From NCBI GenBank assembly GCA_946481605.1, contig CAMLPA010000167.1, forward strand, positions 1 to 7,002: DNA of 7,002 bases, written 5' to 3'. The position numbers were made by a program, and so were the translations under genes. Under the pieces are notes generated by a model. It did no database searches, was not told the origin of the DNA, and was given only the letters and a program-made list of their open reading frames with translations. This document shows, piece by piece, positions 1 through 6,476 of this stretch. Numbering within the stretch: the stretch's first letter is position 1; the number at the start of each line of letters is the position of its first letter. Source of the stretch: an uncultured Flavihumibacter sp. (GTDB lineage: Bacteria > Bacteroidota > Bacteroidia > Chitinophagales > Chitinophagaceae).

Positions 1-1865
1 GAAGAACCGTCTCTTCTGCCCAGTAATTCAACGAGGTATTTATCGTTATAACTGTAGTTCAGTCTTGCGATATAGGAATAATATCCAGACTGGTTCTTGC
101 CCCCACTGTTCGACATTACATCTGTTGTGGCTGCGTTCAGGTCGTACACGCCCTGATCAGTAAAATTCACGCGGCTGGCGGAAAGATATTTATACTGGTA
201 TTTTTCGGCATTGATCCCACCGATAGCGGAGAAAGTATGCGCCCCGCCGAATGTTCTGTTGTATTTCAGCAAAGCTGAATAGTACTGGTAGAACGTGGCA
301 TTGGAAGTAGTGGCATACCCTGGGTTACCGGTATTCTGCACCGTGGAGGAAAGCGCTTCGTTAGATTTATTGCCGTACCAGTCGTAGAGTTGAACGGGGT
401 TCACATACCTTTCTCTGCGGTACTGATCGCCCTGGAAGGAGGCCATTGCTTCAAAATCCAGGTCCTTTAGTATGCCTACAGTACCTTTCAGGTCCAGTCT
501 TCCGAGCGTACCAATCTGGTTGTCTCTTCCACCATCAGCCGTAGCTGCGGCGGCGTTCCTGTTGCCCACGTTGCCGAAATTGGCGTTCCATTGTCCGAAA
601 GGATTTTTGGCGGGAAAGAAAGGCATGTCGTTGGCGAAAAGTGTAGCATCCAAACCTGAAGAAGGCGTGGAGGTTACCACGTTCTGTAAGGTAACGCCGG
701 TTTCCAATTTAACCCTCTCGGCCAGTTTATAGTCGTAGTTGAAACGAAGGTTGTATTGTTTTTGACCATCATACGCAGTCGCCAGGTTGCCTTTGTTGTC
801 GGCGAAACCGAACGACAACCTATAACCTGAATTGTCGCTCCTGTTGCCAATACTTATATTGTGCTGATGAGAATACCTTCTGGCGAAGAGTTCATCGATT
901 CTGTTTCCGTTCCCTATAAAAACATCGCCCCAGAACTGCGTGGGATAAACATCTTCAATGCCCTGTTGCATCTTTTGCATATTCTCCAGCGATATCCATC
1001 CCCACCAGTTTGGAATCGCTTCTTCCTTGTTGGCTTCAATCCACATCGTAGCATATTCCTGCATATTGGGAGAGTACCCGGTAATGCCATTGGTAGTAAA
1101 ACGCAGGTTGTTGCTGTAATCTATTTTCAGTTTACCTTTTCCTCTTTTAGTAGTCACCAGGATAACGCCATTGGCGGCGCGGGAACCATAAATGGCACCT
1201 GCACCGTCTTTCAGGATACTGATGTTTTCGATATCATCCGGGTTCATCTGTTGCAGTGCGCTGCCATGCAATGCCGGCACACCGTCGATTACAATGAGGG
1301 GGGAACCGCCGTTCACGGAAGTGGCGCCACGGATCTGGAAGGCAACCCCTTCGTTGCCAGGCCTGGGAGAACTGCGGGTAACAGTAAGACCCGGGGTTTG
1401 TCCCTGTAAAGCAAGCCCAACGTTAGTTACCGCACGGCTTTCAAACACTTTACCACTCACCTGCTCTACCGCTCCGGTGAGGGAAGCTTTTTTCTGCGTG
1501 CCGTAACCTACCACCACCACTTCATCCATCTTCCCTTCGGTGGCAGACAAAAGTATATTCACGGTACCTGAAGCATCGGGCCTTACCTGCGATTCCAGGT
1601 AACCGATACTGCTCACTACCAGCAAAGCATTTGCTGGCACATCCAGGGAAAAAGCACCTTCCGCATCTGTGGAGGTGCCCACCGTAGTTCCTTTTACAGT
1701 AATGCTGGCGCCTGATATGGGAGCGCCGCTTACCACATCTTTTACAGTACCTGAAACCTTCCTGGTTTGCGCGGAGGCATCGGTGGAGTAAAGCAGGAGA
1801 AAAAGAAAAGAAAGCGCCATGGCCAGCAGTCCTTGCCGGGCCGGCGAAATTTGAGAGGGGCTCAT
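1..1865 (-). CDS. SusC/RagA-family TonB-dependent outer-membrane receptor (partial, N-terminal 621 aa)
   Basis: Outer-membrane channel that imports oligosaccharides (or another bulky ligand) using TonB energy, normally paired with a SusD-type lipoprotein lid. Read directly: a signal peptide with hydrophobic core at residues 13-26 and likely cleavage after Ala32 (ASA-Q); a carboxypeptidase-regulatory-like beta-sandwich at about 36-110 (VSGTVKD...GASITVKGTT...STDAEGAFSL); the SusC signature DEVVVVGYGTQ at 114-124; and a plug domain from about 115, with QIRGATSVNGG and VIDGVP at 177-197. The beta-barrel follows. The frame is open to the left edge with no in-frame stop. Family members run to roughly 1000 aa or more, so about 60% is present, and susD is expected beyond the edge. 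The ATG at 1865 is chosen because it places the signal peptide near the N-terminus. An in-frame ATG at 1949 would add 28 mostly polar residues. The family call is very secure; the ligand is unknown, with GH2 next door pointing to a glycan. Confidence 0.96.
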   Translation of the reverse strand, partial: MSPSQISPARQGLLAMALSFLFLLLYSTDASAQTRKVSGTVKDVVSGAPISGASITVKGTTVGTSTDAEGAFSLDVPANALLVVSSIGYLESQVRPDASGTVNILLSATEGKMDEVVVVGYGTQKKASLTGAVEQVSGKVFESRAVTNVGLALQGQTPGLTVTRSSPRPGNEGVAFQIRGATSVNGGSPLIVIDGVPALHGSALQQMNPDDIENISILKDGAGAIYGSRAANGVILVTTKRGKGKLKIDYSNNLRFTTNGITGYSPNMQEYATMWIEANKEEAIPNWWGWISLENMQKMQQGIEDVYPTQFWGDVFIGNGNRIDELFARRYSHQHNISIGNRSDNSGYRLSFGFADNKGNLATAYDGQKQYNLRFNYDYKLAERVKLETGVTLQNVVTSTPSSGLDATLFANDMPFFPAKNPFGQWNANFGNVGNRNAAAATADGGRDNQIGTLGRLDLKGTVGILKDLDFEAMASFQGDQYRRERYVNPVQLYDWYGNKSNEALSSTVQNTGNPGYATTSNATFYQYYSALLKYNRTFGGAHTFSAIGGINAEKYQYKYLSASRVNFTDQGVYDLNAATTDVMSNSGGKNQSGYYSYIARLNYSYNDKYLVELLGRRDGS

Positions 1866-1924
1866 AATGGCAGTTTTTGGTTTTAAAAATGTGGACCCAT
1901 CCGCAAAAGATGGTTCACCGTTCC

Positions 1925-1932
1925 GCAATCGG
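1925..1932. promoter_or_regulatory. GCAATCGG half-operator-like box upstream of the SusC gene
   Basis: The eight bases GCAATCGG equal the left two-thirds of GCAATCGGTTGC, the minus-strand reading of the inverted repeat at 6301-6312. The second half-site (TTGC) is absent here (AAGA follows). It lies in the 147-bp leader of the SusC gene, 60 bp upstream of the chosen start. It may be a weak site for LacI-2, or chance. The evidence is sequence similarity only. Confidence 0.25.
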
Positions 1933-1981
1933 AAGATCTGATGAAGCATATAGGCAAGATTTATCGTTTTAAAATGGATCG

Positions 1982-1994
1982 TTTAATCGATTTA
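1982..1994. promoter_or_regulatory. LacI-type operator-like palindrome upstream of the SusC gene
   Basis: TTTAATCGATTTA contains the perfect 8-bp palindrome AATCGATT with a central CG, as expected for LacI-family operators, where hinge-helix leucines open the central CpG step. It agrees at 11 of 13 positions with the consensus [GC]TAAA[TC]CGATTTA derived from the array at 3239-3277 upstream of the neighbouring lacI-1. The next 13 bases (1995-2007, GTAATCTGATAAA) agree at 9 of 13 in the same phase, so a second degenerate unit may follow. It sits about 117 bp upstream of the SusC ATG. A weak -7-like TAAATCTTG on the minus strand (1962-1954) would place the box at the -33 region, a repressing position. 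Binding by LacI-1 is inferred. Confidence 0.5.
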
Positions 1995-2012
1995 GTAATC
2001 TGATAAAAAAAA

Positions 2013-3056
2013 TCAGGCTGAATTATTGATGATTTTAAGTTTTGAAAGCGAAGATTCCCGTATCATCATTTCCGTATCCAGTTCCACCGTTCCCAGTTCA
2101 CCGGGCTTCTTTTTATTGTTCAGTTGCAGCAGCAGCCTTTGCACCACCGTTTCCGCAATAGCTTCTTCCGGCTGGCCGATAGCAGATACAGAGGGAGAGA
2201 ACAGCGAAAAATGTGTATTGTCGTCAAAGCCCATCACAGCGATATCACCCGGCACGTCCCAATGCAGGTTTCTAAGGGCCTCAAGTCCGCTGATGGCGAG
2301 GTAGTTGGTGGCAAATATCACAGCATCCAGTTCCTGGTTCGATGTAAGAAAAGCCTGTATCAGTTGAACGGAAACATCATGTCCCGAACCATAACTCACC
2401 TGCAGGATGCGCTCTTCGCCATTGAAGTTGGAAACGGCTGTTTTGTAGCCATCCAAACGGTCCTGCATCTGGCTCTGGGTGGAGTCCAGCGTTACGAAAC
2501 CAATTTTTGAATACCCGTTTCCGCTAAGATGCTCTACTGCCTGTGCAGCGCCTCCTTTGTTGTTCACCACTACATTACAGGTAGGTAACCCGGGATAATA
2601 ACGGTCGTACAAAACCATAGGCACCTGCTCATCGTGCAAGGCCATGATCTCTTTTTCAAGGCCCGGCGGCGGCGCGATGATATAGCCATCTACCTGTCTT
2701 TCCCGGAAGAGTTGCAACAGTTCCCGTGTCTTCTCGGTATCGTTTTCCGTGCTGGAATAGAATATTTTGTAACCAAGTTTGTACACCCTTCTTTCTACCC
2801 CTCTTGCGATACTAGAAAAGAAGGGGTCGGAGATATCTTCCATCAGCATCCCAAGAATATTGGTTTTACCGGTGCGCAAACTTTTCGCCAGCAGATTGGG
2901 CTGGTACCCTACTTCCAATGCGTATTTGCGGATGCGCTCCTCCATGGCATGACTGATGCCTTTTTCCGCCGCCTTTCCATTTAAAACAAAAGAAATGGTG
3001 GTGGCAGAAACTTTGAGTTCCGCAGCAAGGTCGTGTATGGAAAGTTTCTTTTTCAT
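2013..3056 (-). CDS. LacI/GalR-family transcriptional regulator (LacI-1), complete, 347 aa
   Basis: Cytoplasmic sugar-responsive DNA-binding regulator. The N-terminal HTH is at residues 5-27 (LSIHDLAAELKVSATTISFVLN), followed by a wing to about 50 and a hinge helix at 54-61 (LLAKSLRT). The periplasmic-binding-like sensor runs from about 66 to 340: a DISDPFF segment at 74-80, LYDRYYP at 149-155, the RLDGY ligand motif at 200-204, MGFDDN at 275-280, and the SVSAIGQP segment near 289-296. The start is the ATG at 3056, giving MKKKLSIHDL, the normal LacI-family beginning. The reading frame stays open to an ATG at 3179, but those 41 extra residues match nothing in the family and include a hydrophobic stretch. 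In the recognition helix, Phe23 stands where E. coli LacI has Arg22. It lies between the SusC and GH2 genes on the same strand, 147 bp from SusC. It probably represses its own gene and SusC through the AATCGATT-type sites, and its inducer is probably a sugar. No clear terminator follows it, so some read-through into the SusC gene is possible. Confidence 0.95.
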   Translation of the reverse strand: MKKKLSIHDLAAELKVSATTISFVLNGKAAEKGISHAMEERIRKYALEVGYQPNLLAKSLRTGKTNILGMLMEDISDPFFSSIARGVERRVYKLGYKIFYSSTENDTEKTRELLQLFRERQVDGYIIAPPPGLEKEIMALHDEQVPMVLYDRYYPGLPTCNVVVNNKGGAAQAVEHLSGNGYSKIGFVTLDSTQSQMQDRLDGYKTAVSNFNGEERILQVSYGSGHDVSVQLIQAFLTSNQELDAVIFATNYLAISGLEALRNLHWDVPGDIAVMGFDDNTHFSLFSPSVSAIGQPEEAIAETVVQRLLLQLNNKKKPGELGTVELDTEMMIRESSLSKLKIINNSA

Positions 3057-3238
3057 GCGAAAATCAGCGCCAGTGATAGCTATCCTGAATAATAGAATTA
3101 CCGAAAGAAAGAACGACAGTGGAAATTTTTGTGTAATTGAATTGCGGGCTTCCGTTTCGCGAAGCGATACCGTGCGCATTGGACCCGGCAGTTAAAACAG
3201 AGAAAGGAGGCATAAGCAATCTGATTACGGGAACTAAG

Positions 3239-3277
3239 GTAAATCATTTTACTAAACCGATTTACAAAATCGATTAT
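3239..3277. promoter_or_regulatory. Three tandem 13-bp LacI-operator-like pseudo-palindromes upstream of lacI-1
   Basis: Three adjoining 13-base units, GTAAATCATTTTA (3239), CTAAACCGATTTA (3252) and CAAAATCGATTAT (3265), match the consensus [GC]TAAA[TC]CGATTTA at 11, 13 and 10 positions. Each is centred on an imperfect palindrome, with centres at 3245.5, 3258.5 and 3271.5, exactly 13 bp apart. Units 2 and 3 have the central CG typical of LacI-family operators: TAAACCGATTTA is palindromic except for one base pair either side of the CG, and AATCGATT is a perfect palindrome. The array lies about 180-220 bp upstream of the lacI-1 ATG, where its promoter is expected. This suggests autoregulation by LacI-1, with a related copy before the SusC gene. 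The repeats are seen directly; the binding protein is inferred. Confidence 0.6.
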
Positions 3278-3325
3278 TTTTTTGAAAAAAATTTGCCCCC
3301 CTTTTCTTCTTCACCATAAATACTG

Positions 3326-3334
3326 GCAATCGGT
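3326..3334. promoter_or_regulatory. GCAATCGGT box, partial copy of the LacI-2-type operator
   Basis: These nine bases are the exact reverse complement of 6304-6312, which is part of the inverted repeat between the GH2 gene and lacI-2. The right half-site is degenerate (ACT in place of TGC). It lies downstream of the GH2 terminator and upstream of the lacI-1 operator array, so it could let LacI-2 influence lacI-1. It may also be coincidental. Confidence 0.3.
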
Positions 3335-3420
3335 ACTTCATTCCAGTAGTCTAACCCTCTTTCTCAGCATTTATCTATAGCATGAAACGGGTATGTTTTT
3401 TAACGGAGCAATTACCTGCG

Positions 3421-3450
3421 AAAAAGCGGAAACCGGTGGCACCGGTTTCC
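3421..3450 (-). terminator. Rho-independent terminator of the GH2 gene
   Basis: Perfect 10-bp inverted repeat GGAAACCGGT / ACCGGTTTCC (3428-3437 and 3441-3450) with a 3-base loop. Read on the minus strand, the hairpin begins 3 bases after the GH2 stop codon (3456-3454) and is followed by GC and then a run of five T (3425-3421). This is the classic layout of an intrinsic terminator. It would insulate lacI-1 from GH2 transcription. Confidence 0.85.
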
Positions 3451-3453
3451 TCC

Positions 3454-6213
3454 TTAACGGGTATTTATTTCTAAAAACGCAGGTTTTAAACCCTGTCCTT
3501 CCGCAGTGATTTTAACGGTACCGGCCCTCCCTTTTTCACCGCGAACAATTACAAGTAACAGTCCGGCGTAAGCATTTCGTTCTTTGGATGGGAAGGGCGT
3601 AAGATCTGCCGGATTACCATTGTCCGTGGCCACAATACTGCCCGGACCTTCGACATTGAAACGTATCTTATTGATAGCGTCAGGGACTACGAGGCCATTG
3701 GCATCTATAATTGAAACTGTAATGAAGGACAGATCACTTCCATTCGTAAGGATACTGTCGCAATCTGCTTCCAGCTTCAGTCCTGCGGGTGCACCGGTAG
3801 TACGGATGGTTTCTTCCGCCCATTTTTCTCCGTTTTTATAAGCGATGGCGTTCAGGGTTCCCGCTTCATATTTCACTTCATCCCATCTCAGCCTGTATTC
3901 GTAAACGTTTTTCTTTTTTCTGCCCAGGGAGCGCCCGTTCAGGAATAATTCCACCTCGTCACCTGAGGTAAACACATGCACGGGCGTTAAAGCGCCTTCC
4001 CTCCCCTTCCAGTTCCAGTGCGGGAGGATATGCACCATTGGCAGATCGGGCCTCCACCTCGACTGGTACAAATAGAAGCGGTCTTTTTTGAAGCCAGCCA
4101 GGTCGATGATGCCGGAATAAGAACTGCGTGCTGAATAGTAAGGAGTGGGCTCACCAAGGTAGTCCCAACCCGACCAAACAAATTCTCCAGACACATAAGG
4201 ATGTTTATCCTGCGTGGCGAACACTTTATCCGGGGAAGCGCCAAACTGTGCGGTATATAATTCGTATGCGCTTACCTGTTGCAATTGCCCGTTCCCGCCA
4301 ATGCCCTCGCTTACAGGCGCACTGTTGCCTTCAGTTACCGGGAAAAGATAAGAACCACGGGAACTGAGCGCGGAAGCCGTTTCACTGCTTACAATCATCT
4401 TTCCCGGGAATTTTTCGTGGAAAGCAGGATACAGTGGTGAAGTGCGGATGCCGTTCAAATGTTTGTATGCCGGCGCATCACGTATCCCTTCTCCCTGGTA
4501 GTTCAAACTGATGATGTCCATAGAAGCCGGAAAAGGCATATCGGGCTTAGCATAGTTCATAGATGCGGTGGTGGGCCTTGTGGGGTCTTCTTCTTTTACA
4601 ATATCGTTCAGCTTTTTCGCGATGGCGGCACCCTCTTTATCTGTATACTGCTCCCCCACTTCATTCCCGAAACTCCAGGAAATAACAGAAGGGTGGTTGC
4701 GGTCTCTTCTTATAAACGAACGCGTATCGGCTTCGTGCCATTCGGGAAAGATGAGGTGAAAATCAAGTGGTGTTTTTTTTCTTTCCCAACTGTCGAAAAT
4801 TTCATCAATCACCAGAAATCCCATGCGATCGGTGAGGGTCAGCAATTCAGGTGCAGGTGGGTTGTGCGCCAGCCTGATGGCGTTGCAACCAAGTTCACCC
4901 AATAATTCCAGTTGCCGTTCTGCCGCACGCACGTTGAAAGCCGCACCCAACGCGCCAAGATCATGGTGCTGATTCACCCCTTGTATACGAACCGGTATTC
5001 CGTTCACATGCAACCCTTTTACCGGATCAAATTTCAGGTCGCGGATACCGAATATTGTTTCATACTCGTCTATCAGTTTTCCATTTACATACAAACGGGA
5101 AACTGCAACATACAGGTTTGGATGCTGGGTTGGCGGTGGCCCCCATAACAGCGGGTCCGCGATATTCACCGAGGACTCAACATTCACTTTCTTTCCTGCA
5201 GGCACAACTGTTTTTACCGCGGGAGCTGTGGCTACCTGTTTCCCCCTTTCATTCTCCTCTTTTCCTGCAAGGTAAATAACCGTATTCGCTGACACGACAG
5301 CATCGTTGGTAGCCTTGTTGTTAATTTCCACCGCGATGTTTACTGTTGCAGAGGAGGAAGAAATATCTTTTGTGGTAATAAATGTTCCCCATTGCCCAAC
5401 ATGCACCGGCGCCACTTTGGTGAGCCATACGTTGCGGTAAAGACCTGCTCCCGGATACCAGCGCGCTGAATTGGTAGGATTATCAATCCTGATGGCGAGC
5501 TGATTTTCCGCTCCGGATTTAAGGTAAGGCGTAAGATCGAGCCTGAAAGAATTGTACCCATAAGGCCATCCGCCCACGAGGTTACCATTCAGCCACACCA
5601 TGGCATAGGACATCGCGCCATCTATATCCAGGTAAATAGTTTTTCCCTTATCCGCTTCGCTGAATTCAATTTTTCTCCTGTACCAGCCAATTCCCTGAAC
5701 GGGGAGTCGTCCCATTCCGCCGCCAACAATAGCATCGGCTTCTTTGTAAAAAGGCCCTGCAATCGCCCAGTCGTGCGGGAGTACCACATCTATCCATTGC
5801 ACATCGTTAAAGGCAGCCTGCACATAAGGGAAATCCGCGCCGGGATGCCCTTCGGGACGAAGGTGTTTTTGTGCCGGATCCTTGATGAAATCGTTCGCGG
5901 AGGGAAGTATCCACTTTTTGAGCGCATCAGCAGGAGAAATAACATTAACCGATTCTGTAGGTTTACTATCGGCGACAATATTATCGTTACGATCGGTTAC
6001 TTCGGGACGAACATCATAAATCAGTTTATCAGCGCCGGATGCATACCGCATGAACTTCCAGCCATCGTTAATGCTTATACGCTGTCTGTAATTTACGGAA
6101 CCCGGAAGCGAGGTTGACCGGGAACCGACATTACAACCGGTGACCACAGCCATACTTACGAACCATAGCGGGCAGAAACACTTCATAAAAGGGCGGGAGA
6201 AAGCAGCAATCAT
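3454..6213 (-). CDS. Glycoside hydrolase family 2 lipoprotein, beta-galactosidase type, 919 aa
   Basis: Retaining exo-glycosidase removing a non-reducing terminal beta-linked sugar, most likely galactose. Domains: lipoprotein signal with lipobox VTGC (Cys27); sugar-binding jelly-roll at about 135-265 (LPHDWAIAGPF ... GWYRRKIEF ... WLNGNLVGGWPYGY); Ig-like domain at about 270-395; catalytic barrel at about 398-700 with NQHHDLGALG, the acid/base Glu518 in SFGNEVGEQ and the presumed nucleophile Glu611 in SSETASALSSRG; a DUF4982-like beta-domain at about 725-790 (VHVFTSGDEVELFLNGRSLG); and a C-terminal Ig-like GH2 domain from about 800. Between GWKFMR and the jelly-roll lies an extra segment of roughly 75 residues, which I recall from GalB-like GH2 proteins of other phyla. 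No acidic run follows Cys27, so a periplasm-facing anchor is more likely than surface display. The start is the first ATG (6213); alternatives are TTG at 6234 and ATG at 6186 (MKCFCPLW), which also keeps the lipobox. It has its own terminator and a probable operator upstream. Beta-glucuronidase or another GH2 specificity cannot be excluded. Confidence 0.93.
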   Translation of the reverse strand: MIAAFSRPFMKCFCPLWFVSMAVVTGCNVGSRSTSLPGSVNYRQRISINDGWKFMRYASGADKLIYDVRPEVTDRNDNIVADSKPTESVNVISPADALKKWILPSANDFIKDPAQKHLRPEGHPGADFPYVQAAFNDVQWIDVVLPHDWAIAGPFYKEADAIVGGGMGRLPVQGIGWYRRKIEFSEADKGKTIYLDIDGAMSYAMVWLNGNLVGGWPYGYNSFRLDLTPYLKSGAENQLAIRIDNPTNSARWYPGAGLYRNVWLTKVAPVHVGQWGTFITTKDISSSSATVNIAVEINNKATNDAVVSANTVIYLAGKEENERGKQVATAPAVKTVVPAGKKVNVESSVNIADPLLWGPPPTQHPNLYVAVSRLYVNGKLIDEYETIFGIRDLKFDPVKGLHVNGIPVRIQGVNQHHDLGALGAAFNVRAAERQLELLGELGCNAIRLAHNPPAPELLTLTDRMGFLVIDEIFDSWERKKTPLDFHLIFPEWHEADTRSFIRRDRNHPSVISWSFGNEVGEQYTDKEGAAIAKKLNDIVKEEDPTRPTTASMNYAKPDMPFPASMDIISLNYQGEGIRDAPAYKHLNGIRTSPLYPAFHEKFPGKMIVSSETASALSSRGSYLFPVTEGNSAPVSEGIGGNGQLQQVSAYELYTAQFGASPDKVFATQDKHPYVSGEFVWSGWDYLGEPTPYYSARSSYSGIIDLAGFKKDRFYLYQSRWRPDLPMVHILPHWNWKGREGALTPVHVFTSGDEVELFLNGRSLGRKKKNVYEYRLRWDEVKYEAGTLNAIAYKNGEKWAEETIRTTGAPAGLKLEADCDSILTNGSDLSFITVSIIDANGLVVPDAINKIRFNVEGPGSIVATDNGNPADLTPFPSKERNAYAGLLLVIVRGEKGRAGTVKITAEGQGLKPAFLEINTR

Positions 6214-6299
6214 TCTGATCAGTTTTTTTGACAAAAAGGTTCAGGTATATCCAGGTTAACCGGAAACACTACAAGTTCTTCAAAATTTACATCCAATTA

Positions 6300-6313
6300 A
6301 GCAACCGATTGCA
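6300..6313. promoter_or_regulatory. LacI-type operator-like inverted repeat in the GH2 / lacI-2 divergent region
   Basis: GCAACCGATTGC (6301-6312) is an inverted repeat GCAA-n-CG-n-TTGC, mismatched only at the bases flanking the central CG, the typical shape of a LacI-family operator. It lies 88 bp from the GH2 start and about 165 bp from the lacI-2 start, where it could control both divergent promoters. A -7-like TAAATTTTG for GH2 on the minus strand (6289-6281) would put this site around the -33 position, although the spacing to a TTG inside it (12 bp) is shorter than usual. A related arrangement, GCAATTTTGC, occurs at 6333-6342. LacI-2 is the natural candidate binder by proximity; this is inference. 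Confidence 0.55.
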
Positions 6314-6476
6314 TATTTTTAAGAAAAAGTTTGCAATTTTGCTTTTAAAATATTTCTTTTAGATAAATAAACGATGCGGGCCAGCACCTTCCCTTCTTAA
6401 GAAATACTGATAGTTAAAGGATTTCGTAACCTCAGCCGGAAAAGAATGGCCGTGAACATGTTTGCAATTGATTACA

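Larger units (their letters stand above)
3057..3453. other. 397-bp gene-free regulatory region between lacI-1 and the GH2 gene
   Basis: No coding region with family support is visible here on either strand. The region holds, from right to left, the GH2 terminator (3421-3450), a GCAATCGGT box (3326-3334), a T7-G-A7 tract (3277-3291), and the array of three 13-bp operator-like units (3239-3277). It ends with a roughly 180-base leader of lacI-1. The first 123 bases upstream of the lacI-1 start are open in frame, but the encoded extension looks spurious. The lacI-1 promoter should lie near the operator array; I could not identify a convincing Bacteroidota -7 box (TAnnTTTG) with a properly spaced -33 element. 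Confidence 0.7.

Noticed and set aside
861..1409. 182-residue open frame on the plus strand
   Set aside because: It lies wholly antisense to the SusC gene in register with its codons; the receptor reading shows clear family motifs, while the plus-strand protein shows none.
2000..2016. CTGAT - A7 - ATCAG inverted repeat at the end of lacI-1, as a terminator
   Set aside because: The stem is only 5 bp and AT-rich, and the T-run of the transcript forms the loop instead of following the stem, so it does not fit an intrinsic terminator.
4459..4905. 148-residue open frame on the plus strand
   Set aside because: It is antisense to the catalytic barrel of the GH2 gene, which carries the conserved active-site motifs here; no recognisable protein features on the plus strand.
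6214..6234. TTG start at 6234 for the GH2 gene
   Set aside because: It adds only seven residues to the signal peptide; the first ATG at 6213 gives a normal lipoprotein signal and ATG starts are preferred.
6330..6360. TTTG (6330) with TATTTCTT (6351) as a Bacteroidota promoter for lacI-2
   Set aside because: The -7 match to TAnnTTTG is poor; the region is AT-rich and such partial matches are common.
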